64,000 nucleotides of DNA from Arabidopsis thaliana (taxonomy: Eukaryota > Streptophyta > Magnoliopsida > Brassicales > Brassicaceae). Location of the stretch: contig NC_003076.8 in the NCBI RefSeq assembly GCF_000001735.4, forward strand, positions 12,710,001-12,774,000, written 5' to 3'. The translations under genes and the position numbers were made by a program. This document shows, one piece after another, positions 57,394 through 64,000 of the stretch (position 1 is its first letter; every line of letters begins with the position of its first letter). Below the pieces are notes generated by a model. It did not search any database and was not told the origin of the DNA. It saw only the letters and a list, made by a program, of their open reading frames with translations.

Positions 57394-57803
57394 CGAGCGG
57401 ACATATAGGTCAGGAAAGATTGCGAAAATATTCTAGATGAGATGATAGATATGATAAGATCAGTCAGTTTTTATGATAAGATCACTTCGGCGCACCGCAT
57501 CTGACGGCCCAGATCAGGCGCGAGGAAGAGATCTCTACAATCTCGAAAATCGTGGTGATGATGGCTCCTTTAAATAACTTCCCACATCTCCACTTGATTT
57601 CACGTTAACTCACACGACTCTCAAGGTAACTTCTCTTCATCTTAACTATTTACTCCGTTTAGTTTTCATTTTTAGAGATAGAAAAGTTTCATCTTTCTTC
57701 TACTATCTCCATCGTTTTCTTTCTCTACTGCTCCCTTCTTTCTTGATTTGCCCTTTTTGTTCTCTCCTTTATCTCTCCCGTCTTTCTCTTTCGAAATCAA
57801 GAG
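57394..57803 (-). other. Tat element 2, 3' region
   Basis: Counterpart of 45,160-45,640 (GATTGCGAAAATATTCTAGA and the leader). The PPT is missing; the 34-bp block occupies its place. Confidence 0.7.
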
Positions 57804-58068
57804 ATGAGTGACCTAGAGGATTCTCAGAACAAGAGCAACCACAGTTACGGCGACGATGAGAGTTCGTGAGAGACGAGGTCGGCGGCGTTACCGCGGCTAG
57901 AACCTAGGCGCGTCATAACCCTAGGCGGAATGGATCCAATCCGTCGGCCGTCGGCCAGAGCCGACAAGCCGAAGAAGAAGAAAGCTCCCAGTCAAAAGGG
58001 AGGCGCGCCGATAACGAACAATGATTTGGTGGACCTCCGGAGGAGATGCCAGGTTCCGGCGGAGGTGA
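57804..58068 (+). pseudogene. Antisense ORF of Tat element 2, N-terminal part
   Basis: ATG at 57,804, MSDLEDSQNKSNHSYGDDES, then TGA at 57,867-57,869 where copy 1 has TCA. Continues in frame with DKPKKKKAPSQKGG and DLVDLRRRCQVPAEVT to the LTR insertion border at GAGGTGAC. The next 2.2 kb of the copy-1 ORF are absent. Confidence 0.75.
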
Positions 58069-59617
58069 CTGTAACGCCCCTGTTCTGTACTAGAACTCGA
58101 CCAGTCTGGCATGGCCCGGGGACGTCACAATGGAAATGAGTTCCCATAGAGTAGCCGAGGTTCGGAAACACATTCTGACCCTTAGCCCACTCAAGGTTGC
58201 CCATTTCCCCACTTGGGATCCATTTAGGCTTGCCAACCCTCACTTCACCCAAGTGTTGTGTCGACTCGGACTAAGTCTTATCAGTTGAAACCCGTATACT
58301 TTAAAATAAATACCGATTTCATTACCAAAGAGTTACAAAAATACAAGCAAAAACCACAACATAAACATCATTTTTATGGCAAAGGCATGAGGCCCAAAAG
58401 TACACGATACTAAAATACATACATTAACTTTTACAAAAGGACACTGAAAAACTACTCCGGGTTCCCTAGTGTTCACCACTCCCTCTAATCCCCTCTAAGG
58501 TTACCTGCAAAACAAGTAGAGTCATGAGTAATCTAGCATTACTCAATGAGCTCAGGTTCCCCAAGGAAACGTTAATCCAATCCCCACATGAAAATCATAA
58601 ATAATCAGAGAACACAGAGAAGGTAGTAAACCACACAAACACAACAAGAACATAACGTTTCTTAAAGTTTTAATTAGGGCCCGGATGCACTGTCTTCCTC
58701 TACAAATCGTGAACACCCGAGTTATAACCACAAAGGCATATAACCTGAACATCACCTTGGCTACACCTTCGGGTAAACGACACCGGCCCTTGGGTAGCTA
58801 ACCCAGTCTCTCCAGGTCCTTCGAACCCCTTGAGGTCACTTGCATCTCGTCAAGCTCACCCCACAAAAGAACGGAATCACAAGGCAAGGTCAGATACATC
58901 CACTTAACCGTAGTATGCTTATGGAGTTAACTTGGATACTCTCCCAGCTACACACACTACGATTTTCAATGCGAATGAACATAGAGTCCTCTTACTAAGT
59001 CTACCAAATACTAGCGAGTAGTGTCTTGACAACGCAACCATTCCTCTCGAATGAATGGTGCTAAGCTAACACAACCACTCCTATAGGGCATGCTGCTTCG
59101 ATCTTAACTATCCTAGCTATTCGAGTAAACAACCTCAACAATAACAACCACAAAACTAAGAGAAGAGAGAATAGAGAACATGCAAGAAGAAAAGAAATCA
59201 AACACGCAAAACAAAAACCGGAACTCACAATCACCGATGAACCTTCCTAACTTGACCGATGGTTTCTACTCGGAAACTCTATCTCGGACTATGCTAAGGC
59301 TCGGCGATCTCTAACTCTCTCGGGTTAAAAGGCTCGGACGATCACTCTCTCTCACTCGTGTTAAAAGGCTCTGACGAACTCTCTTTCTCTCTCGGTTTGG
59401 GTAGAGCTTTGGTGTGAAGGCTTCTAAGGGTTAAGTAAGGGAGGGTTGGGTTCTATTTATAGAGTGAGGACTAGTGTAAGAGAAGGAAGACGAAACTAGG
59501 TCACCAAGTTGGCTCTAGGACAAAACTTGCTCACCAAGTTGGCTAAGGCGTGGGCTCCAATTCGGCTTGCATGGCTCGGGACAAAACTTGGTCACCAAGT
59601 TGGCTTCGCCCAAATGT
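58069..59617 (-). repeat. Chromovirus-like LTR, truncated, inserted in Tat element 2
   Basis: Starts TGTAACGCCCC on the plus strand and matches 40,661 to about 42,353, ending at CTTCGCCCAAATG without the last 150 bp. No internal chromovirus sequence follows: it is a truncated solo LTR. Contains the palindrome triplet at 59,494-59,600 and fewer 35-bp units than the other copies. Confidence 0.87.
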
Positions 59618-60475
59618 TGGTTTTATCTTGGGAACCTGTTGAAGTGAGGTCACACAAGGGACCTGCTAGATTTTGGGAGCTAGGCTTGTGGCATCGCCAG
59701 ATCACGAATGAAACCTTCGTTTCTTCCTTGTTTAGTATGTTATGTGTTGATGGCGAAGGAAGGAGTTAGATATGGTTGTCGTAGGTGAGCTACGATGAAG
59801 TAGAAGTGATGTGTTTTTATAGGTAAGGTTCACTGTCGACTTTTTGGAAGCGGGATCACAAAGTGGATCCGCCAACATTCGGGTGTTGGGCTTGAGGTAT
59901 CGTAAGATTACGAATGAGTTTTAAATCGTAGTGGAAACGATTGTTTTGCGAAACATGATATTGAGTATCAAAATTTTCTTTTATTCTTATCTCAAAATTG
60001 TTAAGTACAAATGAGGTAAAGCAAACGACGATCTGACGTCTGGTCATCTAGAAGAGACCTGCTTGGTATCGAGGAATGGTTGAATTGTTAGGTGAGCAGG
60101 AGACCTTCTTTGATGGAAGATGTAATGTCCATTTTCCTTGTTGAAGAAAAATGCTTCAAACGGAAGGGTTAAGACGGTGGCTGCGTTCGAGGAGGGAACT
60201 GCCTACATACCTGGTTAGGGGATTAAGCCTTATCGTAGTTTGATTGAAGTGGTGGTTGCGCTCTTGGGTGGAGCTGCCTACGTACCCTGCCAAGGGATCA
60301 AGCCTTATCGCAGTTCGATTGAAGTGGGGGCTGCGCTCTTGGGGGGAGCTGCCTACGTACCCTGCCAAGGGATCAAGCCTTATCGTAATTCGATTGTTTT
60401 TGAGTACCTATTCATGGCATTCCAAGGTCGTAACTCAAGTACTCCGTTGATAACTTTTTCGAGCTTATAGACGCC
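59618..60475 (-). repeat. Tat element 2 spacer with 75-bp repeats
   Basis: From about 59,669 it matches 48,141-48,860 (the antisense ORF end, then spacer). Three 75-bp units at about 60,170-60,395 (TTGAAGTGG at 60,244 and 60,319, TTG at 60,394). Confidence 0.78.
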
Positions 60476-61260
60476 GTCACGTACCACCTCGGTGATTCGA
60501 TAGGGACCTGACCAGTTAGTTCCCAGTTTTCAGGCGTTTAGCTCTCTCGTGTTGCTGAACACTTTTCGTAGAACGAGCTCTCCCACTTCGAATCTCTGAA
60601 TTTTGATATTGGAGTTATAGTAGTGGGCGACAGCTTGTTGATAGCTTTGAACTCGGATCATTGCCTGATCTCTGAGTTCATCGATGAAGTCCATGCTGTC
60701 CTGTAACATTTGCTTGTTCAGGTCTGAGTTAGCAGGATTGGCGGTCCTTCTCACGCTTGGTACTATGGTTTCGAAAGGGATTACTACTTCTAAACCATAG
60801 GCGAAAGAGAATGGTGTTTCTTGCGTTGATTTGCGAGGTGTAGTTCGGTAGGCCCAGAGAACTCCGTGGAGTACGTCGGACCACATTAATTTTTTGGAAT
60901 CAAGTCTTTTCTTGATGTTGCTAAGTATAGCTTTGTTGGCGGCTTTTGCCTGTCCGTTACCTTGTGTGTAACGGGGGTAGACGTTGTAAGACGAATCTTC
61001 CACTTGTCGCTGAATGCTTTGATTTTTTCCGAGGTAAGGTTAGTCCCGTTATCAATGACGATCTCATATGGTATGCCATGTCGGCATAAGATATTTTTCC
61101 ACAGGAAGTCCTCAACTTATTTCTCGGTTACCTGTTGGAAGGCTTTAGCCTCAATCCATTTAGTAGAGTAGTCGGTAAGGACCAGCAGGTTTTTTAGTCT
61201 CTTCTTCCCACCGAAGGCTTCCATGGGACCTACGACATCCATGGACCACTTCATGAACGG
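60476..61260 (-). pseudogene. pol: Tat element 2 integrase core and C-terminus
   Basis: Counterpart of 48,900-49,735. Frame 60,530-61,003 holds GQAKAANK: the catalytic Glu of the D-D-E triad is Lys here. A frameshift at about 61,000 separates it from the VID-N part of the core, and GSV-like C-terminal residues are interrupted by a stop at 60,530. Inactive. Confidence 0.83.
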
Positions 61261-61872
61261 TTAAGGAGAAGATATCGAGGACATTTCCTCGGGAGGTTGA
61301 TGGAGAGTAGGTGCGTAAAGTTGGCACTTATCGCACCTGAGTGAGTGAGCTAAGCAATCGGCTAGCATTGTTGACCACAAGTAGCCTTGCTTTTTGATTC
61401 TGAGGGCGAGGGTACGTCCACTACAGTGGCTACCACATTGTCTCCCTTCCATGATGCAGTACCTTGCACTCTGGGCTTTGAGTTTTCTGGCCTCCCACTT
61501 GTCGGGAGGTGTGATCCCTCGTTTGATGTAATAGATGATTGAGATTCTCCAGTCGTTGGACGGTTCAGGTTCGTACGGAATAGGTTGTTCAAGGGTTTCG
61601 AGCTCTGGCTCCTCCTCCGTTGCACTTGCCTCCGCAGCTGCTGCGAGAGCTCTAGCTGCGGCGGTGGTGCTTCGGGTTACTCGCGTGAAGTTGCAAGTTG
61701 CCAAGGTTTCCAACCCAGCATGTTTGACCGTTAGGTCGATGCTCGGGGGTTCTATTCCTTCGACCGGGATAATTCTTTTGACGAAAGGATCTGACGTAAA
61801 AGCGAGAGCTGCCAAGGCGTCTTTAGAGGTGTATTCTCCTCTGGGGATCCTAGTTAATTTAAACGATTCGAA
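61261..61872 (-). pseudogene. pol: Tat element 2 integrase N-terminus and RNase H end
   Basis: Counterpart of 49,690-50,400. Ends in a TAA where copy 1 has the Tyr of S-P-Y-P-F-M. An 87-bp in-frame deletion (29 codons) joins C-I-M-E-G-R to Q-C-G-S-H at about 61,443, removing the first zinc-binding His. An in-frame TAG at 61,873 (Gln in copy 1) separates it from the RNase H part. Confidence 0.83.
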
Positions 61873-62973
61873 CTATTGGGTCAAGGTTTTGACCAGTTCG
61901 AGGTACGCTTCCATGCGCTTGTCTTTAGCTTTGTATTCCCCGTGGAACTGGTTGGTGACGAGTTGGGAGTCGCTATGGACGTGTATTTCGCTGATCCCCA
62001 TTCCTTGAGCTAGTTTAATGCCAGCAATGAGGGCTTCGTACTCAGACTCGTTGTTTGATGCGTTGAATCCAAGTCGGAAAGATTGTTCGATGACTTCCCT
62101 GGTGGGGGAGGTGAGTTGTATTCCTACTCTGGATCCTTGTCGGTTGGAGGAGCTGTCGACGTGGAGGAGCCATTTCTTATTAGAGTTGGTTCCATCCAGC
62201 TCCGCTAACGGGAGCTCGATTACAAAGTCGGCTAGGACCTGTGCTTTCAAGCTGGTTATGGTGCGATATTCTATATCGTACTCGCTTAATTCTATGGCCC
62301 ATTTCGCAAGTCGTCCTGATTGGGTCGGACTATGTAGAATGGTTCTGATTGGTTGGGACGTCATCATTACGATGGGTCTTAGTTTTCGAGCTGACATGAC
62401 TACGGCCAATGCCAATTTTTCCATTGCTGGATAACGGGTTTCAGCGTCTATCAACGTTTTACTAATGTAATAGATCGGTTTTTGTCTTTCGTGATCTTCT
62501 CTCACTAGGACACCACTTATCGCATTTCGGGAGACTTCCGTGTACAGGTACAGCGGTTCTCCTTCTTCGGGTTTTGCGAGTATGGGTGGTTTGGACAAGT
62601 ATGCTTTCAATTGCTTGAAGGCTTGTTTGCAAACCTCATTCCAGTCAAACTTTTTCTCCTTTCGAAGGAGGTGATAGAAAGGGACGCATTTGTCGGTGGA
62701 CCTGGATATGAACCTGTTGAGGGCGGCGATACGACCAGTTAGTCGTTGGACCTCCCGTGCCGTTTTTGGTGATGGCATTTCGACGAAGGCTACAATCTGC
62801 TTAGGATTGGCCTCGATGCCTCTTTCGGTTACTATGTATCCGAGGAATTCTCCTGATGGAACTTCGAAAGAGCATTTCTCAGGGTTTAGCTTCATTTTGA
62901 ATTTGTTTAGGATTTTGAAGCATTCTCTTAATTGCGGGACGTGGTCTTTTTCGTGAGCTGTTTTGACCAGCAT
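61873..62973 (-). pseudogene. pol: Tat element 2 RT thumb to RNase H, long open frame
   Basis: 366 codons open: LNKFKMKLNPEKCSFEVPSG, FIEMPSPKTAREVQRLTGRI-like region (here VEMPSPK), KCVPFYHLLRKEKKFDWNEV, RNase H-like AISGVLVREDHERQKPIYYI, then a second RNase H-like part WLLHVDSSSNRQGSRVGIQL, NNESEYEALIAGIKLAQGMG and HVHSDSQLVTNQF. It keeps the segment deleted in copy 1 at about 50,770-50,830, including SEYDIEYRTITSLKAQVLAD. Confidence 0.85.
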
Positions 62974-63440
62974 GTCGCGATATAGACCTCCATCATTTTA
63001 CCTAGCTGGTCAGCGAACATTCTGTTCACCAATCGTTGGTAGGTAGCTCCAGCATTTTTTAAACAAAAGGGCATTACTTTATAACAGTAGGTGCCTCGGT
63101 CGGTAATTAAAGCTGTTTTTTCTTGTTCATTTGGGCGCATAAGTATTTGGTTTTACCCGGAGTATGCGTCCATGAAAGACAATAGTTCGTGTCCTATAGT
63201 GGCCTCTACCAGTCGGTCGATATGCGGGAGTGGGAAACTGTCTTTAGGATATGCCTTATTCAGGTCCGTAAAGTCGGTGCATACTCTCCACTTCCCATTT
63301 TTCTTTTTAACGACGATTGGGTTGGCGAGCCAGTCAGGGTATTTTACTTCCCTTATCAATCCGATCTTGAGCAACTGGTCGACCTCATCGTTCACAGGTT
63401 TGGCCCTTTCGAGACCTAGCTTTCGATGTTTCTACTTTAT
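62974..63440 (-). pseudogene. pol: Tat element 2 reverse transcriptase, active site broken
   Basis: MEVYI is followed by A-T-C-W instead of D-D-M-L: an indel at about 62,975 shifts the frame exactly in the YIDD motif. A stop at 63,150-63,152 (Y to stop in SGYNQ) separates this from 63,153-63,395, which holds EVKYPDWLANPIVVKKKNGK and DFTDLNKAYPKDSFPLPHID in the normal frame. Confidence 0.85.
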
Positions 63441-64000
63441 AGGTCAGTAGGTCGGATCGACGTTGAGTTCGTGTGAGGTTACCTCGAGGCTTATTCCTCG
63501 GAGGTTCGCACTTGACCAAGCGAAGCTGTCTTTGCTTTCCTTGAGAAAGGTTATGAGATCCTCTCGTATTACTGGGTCGAAGTCGTGACCTATCCCAACG
63601 CAACGTTTAGGATCTGATTCGTCTATGCAGACCTGCGTTATCATCGATATTTGAGGTCCATGTTGAGAAGGGTCATAGGATCTGATTGTTTTCATTTCTG
63701 CGAGTTTGTCCTCTATCATTTGTACTACGGGGTCGGCTTTTATGATATGCTCGTAGCCACCCATATAGCATTTTCGGGAGCTACGTTACCTACCGTATAC
63801 GACTGCTATCCCCTTGTCTAAAGGAGATTTAATCGATTGGTGGTAGGTTGATGGGACGGCTTTCATGGCGTGTAGCCATGGTCTTCCCAATATTGCGTTG
63901 AAAGGAGCTTTCTTATCAACCACGAGAAAGTTTGTGAGTTGTCTTATTCCTCGTGCGACGGTTGGGAGCTGGATGGTTCCTAGGGAAAAGGTCGTATCTC
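63441..64000 (-). pseudogene. pol: Tat element 2 protease-RT linker, runs off the window
   Basis: Counterpart of 51,930-52,480. Frame 63,444-63,764 (VCIDESDPKRCVGIGHDFDP, DSFAWSSANLRGISLEVTSH) and beyond it, after a stop near 63,788, the protease end (GRPWLHAMKAVP by eye). The element continues past position 64,000. Confidence 0.8.

Noticed and set aside
1..64000. tRNA, rRNA or centromere satellite arrays
   Set aside because: None recognised; only tRNA-complementary primer sites of retroelements were seen, and no 150-180-bp tandem satellite.

Overview
The window reads as a transposon-dense, probably pericentromeric stretch of a plant nuclear genome from the mustard family (Brassicaceae). Evidence: Athila-type Ty3/gypsy elements carrying the ATHILA ORF-1 protein, CACTA (En/Spm) and PIF/Harbinger transposases, a LINE tail, chromovirus-like and Tat-type LTR elements, and a CYP94D-like cytochrome P450 pseudogene. 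No intact host gene was found; nearly every coding stretch is a broken transposon gene. All family names come from motif recognition by eye; no database search was run.

Layout, left half. 1-660: the end of a CACTA gene (DUF4216-like), a 46-bp tandem repeat and a 224-bp CTT microsatellite. About 658-10,092: a plus-strand, pol-less Athila derivative (truncated 5' LTR, decayed PBS, gag, partial protease, an unfamiliar acidic ORF, ATHILA ORF-1, 3' LTR). 10,093-18,161: a decayed plus-strand CACTA element with a TNP2 gene, a second gene with three tandem DUF8039-like domains, subterminal repeats and a right TIR. 18,162-22,551: PIF/Harbinger remnants (Myb-like and DDE fragments), unassigned DNA and a second CACTA right end. 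22,552-27,065: AT-rich DNA with two diverged copies of one repeat on either side of a 5'-truncated LINE. 27,068-28,290: CYP94D pseudogene.

Layout, right half, mostly minus strand and nested. A minus-strand Athila element (LTR 29,558-31,156; ORF-1 32,864-34,139; ORF-1 start and integrase 42,508-44,530) is split by a chromovirus-like element (34,139-42,507), which itself carries an Athila-type solo LTR (36,203-37,967) and an in-frame RT-integrase deletion fusion. A Tat-lineage element (44,604-54,996) abuts the Athila integrase; it has gag, protease, RT, RNase H, a 551-codon integrase ORF and an extra antisense ORF near its 3' LTR. A second copy of the Athila LTR plus gag-remnant plus minisatellite block lies at 55,052-56,841 (first copy 28,525 to about 30,357). 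It is cut by a second Tat copy (56,842 to beyond the window end) that carries a truncated chromovirus-like LTR (58,069-59,617).

How it fits together: there is no operon or pathway. The window records successive insertions, LTR recombination, deletions and point decay. The most unusual items are the acidic ORF standing in for pol in the first Athila derivative, arrays of short perfect palindromes in two unrelated LTR families, a hairpin plus polypurine block conserved between two Athila copies, the antisense Tat ORF, and the RT-integrase fusion. I did not find a convincing new functional system; the palindrome arrays and the pol-replacing ORF are the best leads.
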